Below the pieces are notes generated by a model, which saw nothing but the letters and a program-made list of their open reading frames with translations, was not told the origin of the DNA and did not search any database. From Auricularia sp. M13 (Eukaryota > Basidiomycota > Agaricomycetes > Auriculariales > Auriculariaceae), in NCBI GenBank assembly GCA_037042915.1, contig CM073198.1, positions 1,488,001 to 1,552,000 on the forward strand: 64,000 nt of DNA. The letters are read 5' to 3'. Shown here one piece after another: positions 19,301 through 30,941 of the stretch. Position 1 is the first letter of the stretch, and every line of letters begins with the position of its first letter. Both the position numbers and the translations under genes were made by a program.

Positions 19301-22300
19301 GCGACACTATGCTCGTAATGTGTCGACCTATGGCCATCGTGGGAAGCACTTTATTGCTGCAATGCGGGATTTTGCACAGCAGAATCCTGCATATCCACTC
19401 CAGTCCACCATGGGTGCTGTCAACGTGTTTTCTCTCCAGAGCACCTTCATGCGTAGCCTATCGCTTCGTCAATACTCTTTGGCCGACGGTGCCGATGCAC
19501 ACGTATCAGATGCCAACCATGGATTCTGGCGCGAGGGCACGGATGTTCTCATGATAACGTCGGCATACAGTACACGTCTGCATATGTGGATACCTATCTT
19601 GATGTCGTTCAGCGACGGACAGTCCCAGGAGCACTATGCAGCTCATTTCCTTGCATATATGCATGGCATTGCAGCTGAGGCTGAAGCCAATGGCATTGAA
19701 GTAACCGACGATCTCTTTCGCAATGTAAGTGCAATGCCAGTGATAATTACAGCTCTTACTCATCATAATGAAAGACGGTGGACTTCAGTGATGCGCAACG
19801 GCTTGGCTTCGTCTCAGCATTTGTTCGTTTCTGGACAAGTCGTCGGGAGAATACGCGTACCGAAGAGGAACTCAGACGCGACGGCAGCAAACTCCTGCGG
19901 GCTGTGGAGAGCATTTCCGTGCCAGCGTAACCCGTGTTATTCGAAGCTCAAAGCTATTTCCCAATGCGAGCTCTGGCTATACTCAGGAGGATTATGCCGC
20001 GCACGCAATGGCACTATTGCGGACGAATCTTACTAGGACGGAATTCCAGGAGAACATCCAGTATCTACGCCAACACTTCCCAGCACTCAACCCATGGCTA
20101 GATTGGTGGGTATGCTCCGGGGCATGCGAGCATGATCTTCCCGTGCATGCGCACTATGACCCAAAGCGACTGGGAAAAGATGCCTTCCACTACCAATGCG
20201 GAAGAGTCGCAGCACAACAAAATACGTGTCATGGTGGGCATGAAGCATGACTTCTTCGACGGTCTTATAGCTATGGTTACTGTGGCCAAGTTCTATGAGA
20301 ATCAGTACAATACCATCTCACGTAAGATCATAATTTCATGGCTTGGCTATAACTAATCCATTGTCAGGCGGAAATACCATACGCTATGGAAAGCCAGAGC
20401 AGTGGAAGGCTGCAAAGCTGCGCACAGGCCATACGAAGGCATCTAGAGCACAATTTGACAACCCAAGTCGCAAGAAGCGTGACAGTGCAAGAACAAAAAA
20501 TGCGCCCAGACCTCCTCCGAGGACAGATTACACTGCGCCAGACAGTCTTGCTCAACTTCTCCCACCAAGTCGTGTAACAAGTCGACCAGCACCTCAGAAA
20601 AATACATCTCAGGCAAAAACTGGAGCAACCAAACACGATGTCAGTCTATATTACATGTTGTAAAGCAACTCTGACAAGGACTTTTGCTAGGTTTCGTCTT
20701 TATTTGGAGATCGCAGCACCCTTCCTGGCCCCCGGTGGTATAGAAATTCTTGCTGGCTTGACACCTCTTGGCAGCTCGTATTCTGTGCTCTTGCACGGGA
20801 TCATGAGGCCTTCCAAAGCTCCATCAGAACTGCTCCAGCAGACAGTCTTGTTGCCAAATTTGCCGCTGTAGTGGCAGATCGGAGAGCACTGCAGATCGAG
20901 CAGTCCAGTGCTCCATTACGTCTGTCCAAGCAGAGGAATGAGCTGCGCAGCTTCATTGTTCAATATTCTATCAGTAATGGCAAGACCGACCGCCAGGAGG
21001 GTGGGATGGATACCTTGTTTGTAAGTATATATATTATCTAACTAATCTATTATTGACCTTTTGAAGGGATGGCTAGATGACCTCATCAAGGAGACATTCA
21101 AGGCCCATCCTGGTGCCTACTCCTACACTTCGTGCTTCACATTGGCCACTCTGAAGTTTGGTTTCTGCATGGCAGACTCTATCGCAGAACTGGACGTCCA
21201 GCTGGAACCTACGAGCAGATTGCGTCTTAATTGTGATGACGCTGGCCTTTTGGAATGTTTTGGTGGCAGTGTCTCTGCATGGGTTCTCCACAGATTCAAC
21301 GATATTGCGATTGGAGGTGGATGCCCACTCGATCAACACATGGAGTGCTCTCAGCGTCACCGGCGTATCATCTCAATCCCTACTGTTCTCGTAGTGGATT
21401 ATGTGGACATTGCGTTGGCAAACCAGTGGCTTCTCTCCAAAACCATTTATCCTCTTGGTCAAGAGATAGGAGAGAAAGAGGGACTAGTATACGAGCTTGT
21501 TGGCTTTGCCACATTTGCATCACAGCATTTTGTGGTGTATATTGCAGAGCGCAGTGGCCATGTCGTATTCTACGACGGTATGCAGGGCGATGGTTGGGCT
21601 TCTTCGCTCCATACAATGATGGATGAGGCCTTTCTTGCAAAGTGCTGCAAGGAAAAGACTATTGCTGCAGCTGTATACCATCTCCGTGGTGGACCGCACG
21701 CACAACAGTACTTTTTTGCGCACCAGCTGGCGGATATATCCCAGTTGCTTGGAGTGGACGTGGTGCATGATGAGTCTTCCGGACTACATGCAGCATTGGA
21801 TACATCCCAGTGGCATATTTTGTCCAAGAACGAGATTACCTGGCTGCCTGAGGATTCTCCACGTCATGCTACCTATCAATACGGACAGAAGCCCTCAGTA
21901 CCTGCACCACCAGCAAAACTACATCCCAGTCCCACACCTACACTGGAACATCCACCTACACCAGAACATCCACCCACACCGGAACATCCACCAACACCGG
22001 AACATCATGGCACAGTGTCCAACACTACAAAGCACGTGCATTTTGCCGAGCTTTCCTGTCGCTGTGGAGCTACCTCTCTCTCCTTAGAGCATGGCCCTAC
22101 TGTTCAGTGCACTCGTCGCCATTGTGGACGACTCTCCCATATGGCATGTCAGCTTGGTGGCTGGGTATCTATTCTCAAGCGCGAAAAAGAGTTCCTCTGC
22201 CATAAGTGCCATGTTCGCTCAATTCGTAGCAATACCATTCTGCGAGAGTAAGTAACCCTGCTACATCATGCGCAAAAACGCTCACACCACCATTAGGGAG

Positions 22301-23649
22301 TTGAAGACAGCTCTGCGATCTGCCCAAGACTTGCCCTTGCAGGAAAGACTCCAGTAAGTGCCAATGAAAGTCTCTGAGCATGATATCTAATACAATGAAA
22401 GTCCTGGGATGGCTGATCTTGCAACATACTCTGTTGGCAATAGGATGAGCAAGTACCATTACCCTGTTCGCCTAATTGCACGGTCACATGACAGCATGGG
22501 GCGTACTACATGGAATGTTGTCTGGTGCCCAACCTCCAGATTCGAGCCTACAGACTTTCAGCCACCAGCCATAATCCCACAGGACAACATAGTGGACAGT
22601 CTCATTGGAAAACAACATGAGCGCAGGCAAATCCGCGTAAGTTGACCACTGTTATGCTCCATCCTAACTGACGGAAATATTCTAGCTTGGACGATGGCTG
22701 CCAGCAAGTGCAGTGGAAGAGTCACAACCAGACCATAACTACTTGAAGCATCCACCCACATCAGAGGTCAATATGCTTCTCAAGCAGCACTTATCAGTCC
22801 TTCGGGGCCTGTGCCGCACAGCGTCCGCATCTGATGTAGAGGCCATGAAACTGTCTCAGCCTCCAGTATATCTCCACGCACAAGCAAACCGCGGAAAACT
22901 TCTAGATTGTCCATTCTATGGAAATCTGTCATTTTTGGATGTGGCGTATCTCATGCATTGGCTACATATCTGCATGTGGATGCCAATCCTTCTATATTTC
23001 TCCATGCACCACTTTATCATGCTATTACGCTTCTTCTTGCATCCCGCAACAAGATGACAGTAGCTGAAGCTTGGGATCAGTACCAAGTTCAGTATAAAGG
23101 TCCCAAGCAGCAGGTTGACCTGGACGTGTTTGCGTTGTCCATCCTAGAGGACTTGATGCTTGATCAGTCCCGTGACCTAGGCTTATCTGCTTTGTCACAA
23201 TGGGGCCTTGATGCTGGTCACCACCAGCATCACTGGAATCCCTATGTGCATGGTCCAACGGAGGATAGACATGATGAAGCAGGATGGGACATAGAGTCTG
23301 AGGAATATGATTTGGCTACCACAGTAAGTCATTCATTTTTTTTTTTGCTTTGCAGAAGTTGATTCAAACACAACAATGCACAGCGTGGACCAGACTATAG
23401 CCCAAAAGACCACCCACCCCCGAAATGTCAAATGCAGAAATGCGAGAAACACGAAGTCGAAAAAGGTTAAGTTTTTGGTGTCATCAAATTTAGCAAACTT
23501 ACTGACCTGCTTTTACAGACAATTCTTCGCAGAAATGGAAATGGAGGAGGAGGAACTGGAACGGGCTGCAGCAAAGCGCCAGAAAAGCAAAACAGTGGCA
23601 GTTGCAACAAAGCCTGTCAAAAAACCAAAGACACGTAAAAGAAAGTAGC

Positions 23650-23900
23650 ACTAGGTCTGATGTATATTCATGTTGAGATGCACTAATGTAATAACCACAT
23701 GGGCTTTGCTTCATTGGAGATTAGTACTTAAGGGCTGGTCAATCAAATATGACTTTGGTAAACCAGACCTGTCTGTCAGAATGTAATGTTCTTGATAACG
23801 AACAAGACGTGAACTCAGAACATGTGATCCTTGTCCAGTAATTGCACACTCATTTATAGAGGGTGCATGTAGGCTTAAGAAGTGCTTGTGTACATTTCTT
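23650..23900. other. Short intergenic stretch
   Basis: No gene is seen. It contains ACTTAAGGGCTGGTCA at 23726-23741, which recurs exactly at 35255-35270 in the same orientation. Confidence 0.4.
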
Positions 23901-23904
23901 CAAC

Positions 23905-24135
23905 AGCGTGCGCAAAGTCCAAGTGAGCGTGCGCAACAATTACGACTGCGTGCGCATGTTCCAAGAGTGCATGCGCAAGGTTCCAACTTGCGTGCGCAGA
24001 GCGTGAGCATCTTTGCGCACACATTTCAATAGCGTGCGCATCTTGCAAACTTGCGTGCGCATACTTGCAACATGCGTGCGCAGTGCGTGCACAGGCGCAC
24101 GTTAGTTTTGCGCACGTGCGCACGTGCGCACGCAA
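23905..24135 (+). repeat. 21-bp-phased GTGCGCA array (right of the MULE gene)
   Basis: Cores GTGCGCA or one-base variants sit at 23908, 23929, 23950, 23971, 23992, 24013, 24034, 24055 and 24076, exactly 21 bp apart. The 14-nt spacers differ from unit to unit. After 24090 the motif turns to the opposite orientation (GCGCACGTGCGCACGTGCGC). A smaller reversed cluster lies at 24288-24316. Confidence 0.9.
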
Positions 24136-24269
24136 GTTGAAATGTGTATATCAACAATATCTCTGCGGATATTTAAGGTTTGATGACCGTTGTTGGATAA
24201 TCACATGCAATGGTATCATAGCTACCACAATCACCTTCAACGATGACAATATCTTATCTAAATGGGCTT

Positions 24270-25979
24270 CTATGGTTGAATTAATGTTGCGCACGCACCT
24301 TGCGCACGTGCGCACGTTTTTCTCATGACCCTCTCCACTGCCAGCGTGTGGTGAGTAAGCGCAGCATCGAGTTTGGCAAGCTGCTCCTCAACGCTGTCGA
24401 CGATGAACTTCCAGAACGTCGAGCGCGGAGGAAGAGCCTTCAGCACAAGAATAATGCCGTTGGCATCTTCAATGACCTGCGTCTTCCTGAAATGATGCCA
24501 GTGAGTATGCAACTCAGTTGAATGAAGCTACTGCACGCACGTAGGATCGTTCTTCATAATGTGAAAACCTTCGCAAGATACTTCTGCACGGACGGCGGCA
24601 GGTCGTCCATGTCCTCCTCCGGCCAGTCGAAGTCTTGCAGATACTCGACTTTGGTTTTGCTGATAGGTGGCGGCCCGATGTACGCGCTCTTGTTGGTTGC
24701 CAGATCCGCATGCGCCAACTGCTTAGCCTTGGTGGCCTTCACGCTACGCAAGTGCTTGGCGGCAAGGCGCTTTGGCAGGCTGTTCGGGTTGAAGCTGGCA
24801 TTGCCATGCGCAGAGCGCCAGGCAGCATCTTCTCTTCGGCGCTTAGCTTCTGTAAGTGACTGTGCCCCCCAATTCCAGGTGGATTCCAGGTGGAAAAATG
24901 CAAATATGCAAAAAAAGTGTCAGAATGTCAAATCCATCACATTTTGATGGTATACCCCCTAAGGTGGAATTTGGGTGGAATTCCACTGGACTGTTGGATC
25001 GGATGGGCCAGAATGGCCGAATTCCGGTGGAATTCCACTGGAAACAATGTGGAAATTCATCAAAAACTGTGATTAAGTGTTAGGTTAGGTTAGGTTAGGT
25101 TAGGTTACTAGAACGTTTTCATGTTTCCTGAGGCGGCTGTGCATCTCTGAACCTTATTTGTGATGTCTAACATAATTTTTTACCCCTTAGAAAATATTTT
25201 GTCTGGAGCAGGTTTTCCACCGGAATTCCACCTGGAATCCTCCTGGAACCAGGGGGCAGTGTCAGGTTCTCCTTAGCTTCACGACTGCCTTGCCCTCGAG
25301 GATGGGATTTGGCAGAGGTGCCACCTGTCGCGAGCGTAGGCAGCATAGCAGCGACATCATCAGGAGCTGCAGGTGTAGCGGCCGAAGGGGCAACATTGGT
25401 GTCGGGATCGATAGCAGTGGCAGTATGGATAGCAGCAGCGGGATGGACAGTGGCAGCGGCAGCAGCAGCAGCAGTGGTAGCAGGACTAGCGGCGAGGGCG
25501 GTATGGGTAGTATCAGCAGCGGGATGGATGGCGGCACTGGCAGTAGCGGCGGCAGGAGCAGCAGCACTAGCAGCCACAGCCGCAGCCACAGCAGACTTTA
25601 TTCTCTTCTTCCTAGCCCTCCTGGCAGCACCTTTGGAAGGCTTCCGGGCGTTAACGTTACAAGGCTTCGGAGACGGTGAGCGCTGACGCTGTAGCGGAGC
25701 CCGATGCAGAATGGGCACAGCCTCAGCAGCAGCCTCAGGATGGTCTGCAAGGTACACGTCCCACCGTGCAAGAACCTCTGCAGAAGGCTCGAGTTCGTCC
25801 GCACTGGGTTGGTACGAAGGGTCTTGAAACTTGAATGGTCGTTGGGCAGATGGTCGTCCACGCGTCGCAAAGGAGTCCTCTTCGACCTTTGTGTACGCGT
25901 CGGGCTCAGACATGCGGTTTTCGCGTTCTTGAGCAGCTTCTACCAGAGAACCGAGTATAATGGCGGTACGATACGCCAT
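24270..25979 (-). CDS. Spliced alanine-rich protein of unknown function, interrupted by a MITE
   Basis: The N-terminal exon reads MAYRTAIILGSLVEAAQE (25979) through RPFKFQDPSYQPSADELEPS and a long Ala-rich stretch to SREAK at 25272. A 421-bp MITE (24851-25271) sits there with a 9-bp target duplication. Coding resumes as EAKRRREDAAW, then VKATKAKQLAHADLAT and VEYLQDFDWPEEDMDDLPP. An intron starts near 24547. A last exon (GIILVLKALPPRSTFWKF) runs to the stop at 24270, where the end codes through reversed GTGCGCA motifs. The N-terminus may extend by splicing upstream. No domain is recognised. Confidence 0.55.
24851..25271. mobile_element. Mutator-like MITE with 9-bp target duplication
   Basis: CTTAGCTTC flanks the element exactly (24842-24850 and 25272-25280). 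Ends are imperfect inverted repeats: left TGTAAGTGACTGTGCCCCCC, right inverse GAGAACCTGACACTGCCCCC, extended by inverted ATTCCAGGTGG stretches. Nine-base duplications fit MULE-family transposition. Inside is a (TTAGG)6 microsatellite at about 25080-25107 and no gene. Confidence 0.8.
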
Positions 25980-27710
25980 AAGGTCTTCCTGTCCCAGTGC
26001 ATCAGCATTGATAGACTCAAGTCAGGAAAAGTGTACGGTTTCTAGAGTTGTGAGCATGGTAGAGTAATGCAGGGAATATAGGACCTTGGGACATAGCGTC
26101 CGCACTCAAGACGCAAGAACTAATGCGTATAGCGCAGCGTGGCGACCGCCTTTGCCGCGCACGCGTCTAGGTCAGGAGTGGGAGTCAGAGAGGAAAGCAG
26201 TGTGTTATTTGCAGCTGTTTACAGCGTGTTCTACATCCGATGTGTGTCAGCTCCGACAAATCAGGTTCAAGAAATGCGAGTTCATTCAGATCTGCAACAC
26301 CGTGTATACTTGAGATTGTCTGGATTTAATACACATATTATATAAAAGAGAAACTGTATCTCAAATCTCGATGTGTGTCCTGCCCCCAACAAAGCTTGGA
26401 TTTCCCATGCTGGACGACACGCGCGTGACGGCGAGAGCTAGGCCAACCTCTACCACACAAGCCGGCAAGGCCGCCAGCCGTGAGTTGCGCTGAGCCTGCG
26501 TTCCAGCCACATCACGCGATTATGGCGCAAATTCCACGCGCGCAACAGTCCGTACCAATGTACGGGCTGGCCGTGCCTGCGCGCCGACGCTGGAGCCGGA
26601 GGCGAGCGCGCTCGCGCTGCAGCCGGCCAACCCAGGCGCCCGCACGCGCATTCGACGCGCCCGCGAGTCCCTGCCGATGTACTGGCTGCGTGCACGCCGA
26701 CGCTGGAGCCGGCGGCGAGCCCAACGCGCGCGTACTGAGCTTGCAACGCCCATATTGACGTACCCATCGACAGCGTGGTAGACAGACGACGGCGGCGTCC
26801 AGTCGGACGTGCTCGACAAGTGCTGTCAAAGTTTATTCAGACAATACGCAATGCGGGACGGCGCAAAATTCTTACGTGGCCCGAGATGCTGCACTCAGGG
26901 CTCTCTGATGGCGACACTCCACTCGACGACTGCGCCTGCAGAGGGACTACGACACCGTTGTGCTGCGGGTGCCCGTCGTTCACGAGCGAGTTGTGCAGCT
27001 CCGTGAGCGCAAACGACGGCAGCGGCAGCTTGCTACGGGCGGGCAGGGAGTCTGCAGCCATTGGGTGAGCCAGCTGGTTTGAGGCGGCAAATGATGGTGG
27101 CCGACCTCCTAGCATCTTGCGGATGTACGGCAGTGTGTGCATCTGCTGCACAAGGTTCAGTCACTCAGCGCTATGCTCCTGACATCTGACATGCAACACA
27201 CACTGTTCAGAGGGCATTGACGATTGTGGGCACTGGACAACGGGGGCTCGCAAAGCACTTCCAGCACAGGCTACGAGCACACCCGATAGTGCGACGAGCA
27301 GGGAACTGCGAGGCAATCGGTGGGCAGCGCACAGACACAAGACGGAGGTGCAGCTGCGTGCGGTTGGCGTGCTGGCGCGGACTTGTCGACTCGTGCAAGT
27401 GCAAGAAGCAGTGCGGTGTGAGCCAATTGACTCTGCAATCACACTCTCTTCGGCGACTCATTCACAAGCGCACCCACAAGCCTTTTGGTGCCGGATACCA
27501 GGACATCAACGCTCTGCATTGGTATATCATGACCGAGCCCTTCTTGCAACGTCCTGGAGGACATACTGGTCGACCGGGCGTTCTCAGGCTGCCTGCTGCG
27601 CGGCACAGTCCCGAATTCTGCCCATCTTGGGGGGCCTTTGGGCAGTACGGCTTGCTCGGAGGCAGCGAGTGCCCAGAAACGACTAGAATTTACTCCACTA
27701 ATTAAACGAA
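25980..27710. other. Region without a supported gene
   Basis: I see no convincing gene. Two diverged copies of a roughly 113-bp GC-rich unit (with CCGACGCTGGAGCCGG) lie at about 26555-26780. Several short frames at 26450-27700 overlap on both strands without recognisable domains. Confidence 0.45.
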
Positions 27711-27719
27711 GTATCTCAT

Positions 27720-29464
27720 CTAAGCATCTTGTAGAGTCGTCCCTGCGTTATATAGAGTTAGGAAAGCATCCCAAGTTGCATCCTCCTGCTCGCAAGCTGC
27801 TTTGAGATTTTTGTGCGCCTTCTTGCAGGCATTTCTGTACTTGTATAACGAGGTCTTCGGAAACGACTTGAAATAGGGGAACGTCTTCCAAAATGCGGCT
27901 TCGATGCTGAGGCCGCGCTCGACCAAGGTCTCAAAAGCATCTATCTTGGTTGCCATGTCACGGTACTTTGTAGGCCAGCCAATGGATCTGGCATACAATG
28001 TGAGCTAAGGACAACAAAACAGGACATGCAGCTTACTTTTCGTCTTGATCAACACGGGATTTCTTAGTAGGAGAATCCCTGAGGCTGGAAGGACCCGGAG
28101 AAGGCGATCCTGCTGGAGCTGCCGACACAGAGGCCCCGGCGTTGGCCAATACAGGGGAACGGATTGCGACATAGCGACGTTTCCAGGGTGAGCTTTGCAA
28201 AGCGGAGAAGAGTGCGTGTTGGAGAGCGTCGCTATACGTGGACGAAGCCGCATTGGAGGAAGTGTTCGGGGTAGCACCCACTGCAGACTCAACGACATCC
28301 GAGTTGGCGGACGTTGAAGAAGATGACAAAGACAATGCACCAAAGGCGTTGACGGGAGAACTAGCCAGCTCTGGCTGCGATGTGATCGATGCGTGCGCAG
28401 GTGGCAGTGGCTGGGATGTCTCTGCCACATGTAGATTAGAGTCTGCGGCGCCGCCAGCAACTAATGGAATGTTTTCAGGCATCCCAGGGCCAGTCGTGAC
28501 GCCGTCAGAGCAAAACATGAGCTCTGTTTTGCTCTCCACTTTGATGGCATTGCTTTTTGGCGAGCGAGTAGTCCATACACGACCGTTCCAGAATCCATAG
28601 CGACCTGTCGTGAGGGGAACCGAGTCGCACAGATCCTTACAGAGATGAGGGATAAAGAAGTCCCTGCCAGAGCTCATGCTCAAGTATTGTGGCTCCTGTC
28701 CATCCTGCAAGATCCGTCAGCATCAATAAAGTCATTGACAGCAACCGCCCACCTCTAGCCACCATATAATGAGAATCTCCACCTTTTTTCGCTGAGCGGA
28801 GAGCAATCGTTGTTTCTCGGTGTCTAGCTCCTTCGCCGAGTGGAGTGCACCCTGAGCACTGAACTTCTCGACGTAGGTCGTGGACAAGTACATGCCAACG
28901 GGCGAGGGAGAAAACCCTGTGTTGGATGCGGGAATATCATTTGCGTCTGCCGCCGTTGGTCCCGCCCTAGGGTGTCGAGGCTCAGAGACTGTGAGAGCAC
29001 AAGATCGAGGCTGACGGTCCGGATTATGGTGCGAAAGTTTGCAAGCGCGGAGAAAGTTGTGTTCCCGGGCGGCCGCTTTGCAACAAGTTATGCAGAACAC
29101 AGCGCTGCAGGCTTGGTTCGTTCTGCCTAATCCCTTACAGTACGGTCCACGACAGAGGTTGCTGTAGTCCCTGGGGACAAAGTTGTCGTCTTTGATGAAG
29201 ACCAAGCCATCAGCGCAGCGATCCGGATGGTCGTCTTCGAAGTTGAAGCACTTTTTGTCAGTTGGTCAGTACTAGTGTGTGTATATGTTAATAAGCAGCC
29301 CTGCGAAGCGCATGAACCAGAGTATAGTATTTTCCATAATTTTCCGGAAGTCTTTTTCCCAAACACTTTATGGGCTCTGATATGTACTGGCCGCACAACC
29401 TGCACGTCGAAAGAGGGAGAACCGTGGGAGTATTTGAAGTTGGAGCAGGTTCCGAGGACGCCAT
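27720..29464 (-). CDS. GRF-type zinc-finger protein of unknown function, spliced
   Basis: The start is at 29464 (MASSEPAPTSNTPTV). The first exon holds STCRLCGQYISEP and ENYGKYY, and the next begins KCFNFEDDHPDRCADG; together they match the GRF zinc-finger pattern, a single-strand nucleic-acid-binding fold. The exact splice between them is unresolved. A second cysteine-rich block follows (RGPYCKGLGRTNQACS, VFCITCCKAA). An intron near 28702-28750 joins ILIIWWLE to DGQEPQYLS. Then come a conserved-looking FWNGRVWTTRSP, a long Ser/Thr/Ala linker and a C-terminal helical part (DAFETLVERGLSIEAAFW, KYRNACKKAHKNL) to the stop at 27720. Such proteins recur near transposons in mushroom genomes (recollection). 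Confidence 0.65.
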
Positions 29465-29663
29465 GGTAAAAAAATAGGGAAGAGACGTAAACTCCGAGAG
29501 AGCTCTGAACTCCGCTCCATGGCAAGTGGAAGTACGAGTGAGGCGAATAGTACTTGAAGGTGGAGGGGCAGGTCCGCCTGAAGGTTCCGATGATGTATGC
29601 ACTCAGTGATTCACCGGTTCGGGAATGCTTAGTCAGCACAAAAGGTCCGGTTTACCTCATCAC

Positions 29664-30805
29664 TAGGGGTGCCAACCGTAGCCGTCAAAACCGTAAATAC
29701 GGTACCCGTAATACGGGTACGGGTGCCGTACCGTATGGACCTGCGCGAGAGGTCTGTACGGTACGGCCTACGGTACGGAGTCAACCCATATAGGCCGTAA
29801 TGTCTACGGCCGTATAAGGTCCGTGTACGGGATACGGGCAGGTATCGTGAAAACAGTCTGCTCTGGGATCAGAAGCTGCTCAGGAGGCAGAATTTAGGCT
29901 ATCTCACCACTGTTAACACCCGCTACATAGCCCAGAGCAGGCTTTCATGCTGATGCCGTGACCTGAGGACTGGATCTCACGGACTAATTGATGTTGATGC
30001 GCCGGAGATTGGCCGTCAACACCGCCGCGGACGTTGCCAACCCTGAAACAATGCCTTTCAGAGCTCCGTAATTGCACGAGGGCGCATATCACTGCTCAAT
30101 AATGACCAAGATGTGTTCTTCAAGTGACCTGGAGCGGCCAAGGCACGTCAAAATTGTATGCTGCCCGTATACGGCCGTATACGGGTTCCACCCGTACCGT
30201 ATGGCTCTCATGAGAGCTTCCCGAGGCCCGTATATGGTACGGTCTGTAACCCGTACTGTAAAGCTAATAATTATTACCGGGCCCTCTGGACCGTGACACG
30301 GCGGAAACATTACCTTGAGCCTCCCGTGACGCGTGACCAAGTTCATATGTCTGGAGAAAAAAGGAATATCTTATTGGTGTTTCTCACCAGGAAAGGACAA
30401 GCAGTGCAACATTTGACCAGGTAGGCAAGATCTTGGGCCGGATTGTCTGGTTTCCAGACTTTATCAGGTCTCCTAATGCTCTCACCAGGTGATTTATCGA
30501 GAAATAAGGTGCTAACCACTCCGATTTGCAACATACCGTGTGATAGATCCACTTTATGTAATCATATGTCTTGCGCGCCGAAGGCGCGCCGCTCCCGGAG
30601 GTCACAAATGAGAAATCGGTCCTTGCAAGACTGTGACATCCTATTACCTTGAGCAGCCCGTGACATGCTACAAAATGTGTTTATTACCGGGCCGTGCGTC
30701 CTCCGTGACGCGTGACGCGGTAATAATTATTAGCTTTACAGTATCCAGCGGCCCAGCCATCTGCTGTACGGCCGTCACCCGTATACGGTACGGTTGGCAG
30801 CCCTA
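29664..30805. mobile_element. hAT-like non-autonomous element rich in CGTATACGG motifs
   Basis: Ends are inverted repeats TAGGGGTGCCAACCGTA (left) and TAGGGCTGCCAACCGTA (right, inverted), the TAGGG.TGCCAAC style of hAT elements. Flanks share only part of an 8-bp duplication (CTCATCAC against CTCGGAGT followed by CATCAC). Subterminal zones at 29690-29840 and 30165-30250 are packed with overlapping CGTATACGG, CCGTAC and GTACGG motifs, likely transposase sites. No transposase is encoded. A second MITE is nested inside. Confidence 0.7.
30254..30743. mobile_element. MITE nested in the hAT-like element
   Basis: Perfect 26-bp inverted ends begin TACTGTAAAGCTAATAATTA at 30254 and finish as the exact inverse at 30743. 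With TA as target duplication it would be Tc1/mariner or Stowaway-like. Internal copies of TTATTACCGGGCC and CCTTGAGC..CCCGTGAC recur near both ends. Confidence 0.75.
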
Positions 30806-30941
30806 CTCGGAGTCATCACATTTCAGTGCAACCTTAAGTTGTCCACATATCTGCCAGAAGGCATATAAGTCCCACAGGCCGTTCCGGCACCACCCGCTAC
30901 CTTTGTATACAGCAAATAATTATTGAGCATGATTACAAGGA

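Larger units (their letters stand above)
14444..23648 (+). pseudogene. MULE transposase with GCM-type finger, USP-like peptidase and PHD-like finger
   Basis: A multi-exon plus-strand gene lies here; the start is uncertain (ATG at 14444 or spliced in near 14479). Domains in order: a WRKY/GCM1-type zinc-finger region from DWDEWPNGDISC (14545-14900); a MULE transposase core after the LTR insertion (GFWREGTDVLMITS, HMWIPILMS, later TTNAEESQHNKIRV); a USP-like cysteine peptidase with Cys box NSCWLDTSW (near 20745) and His box ASQHFVVYI (near 21525); Pro-rich TPEHPP repeats; a PHD-like finger (VQCTRRHCGRLSHMAC, FLCHKCH, 22050-22210); a basic tail ending KTRKRK. Introns are short (e.g. 19720-19769, 20322-20367). 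Homologous frames shift near 19903, near 20110-20130 and near 22905-22940, so the copy is broken. A recent LTR element splits it at 15092-19300. TIRs were not found. Confidence 0.8.

Noticed and set aside
19300-23740. KDZ transposase as a partner of the TET/JBP gene
   Set aside because: The gene shows GCM-finger and MULE signatures; no KDZ signature was recognised in the window.
23905-24135. CRISPR-like array (constant core, constant spacing, variable spacers)
   Set aside because: The core is only 7-9 bp, the organism is a eukaryote, and there are no cas genes. The same applies to the 22-bp array at 44.9-45.2 kb.
25080-25107. (TTAGG)6 as an interstitial telomere repeat
   Set aside because: It lies inside a MITE and the fungal telomere repeat is usually TTAGGG, so a microsatellite within the element is simpler.
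27480-27690. Possible hAT transposase C-terminus (a frame reading VDRAFSG)
   Set aside because: Only one short match to the hAT dimerisation region is seen, with no supporting sequence on either side.
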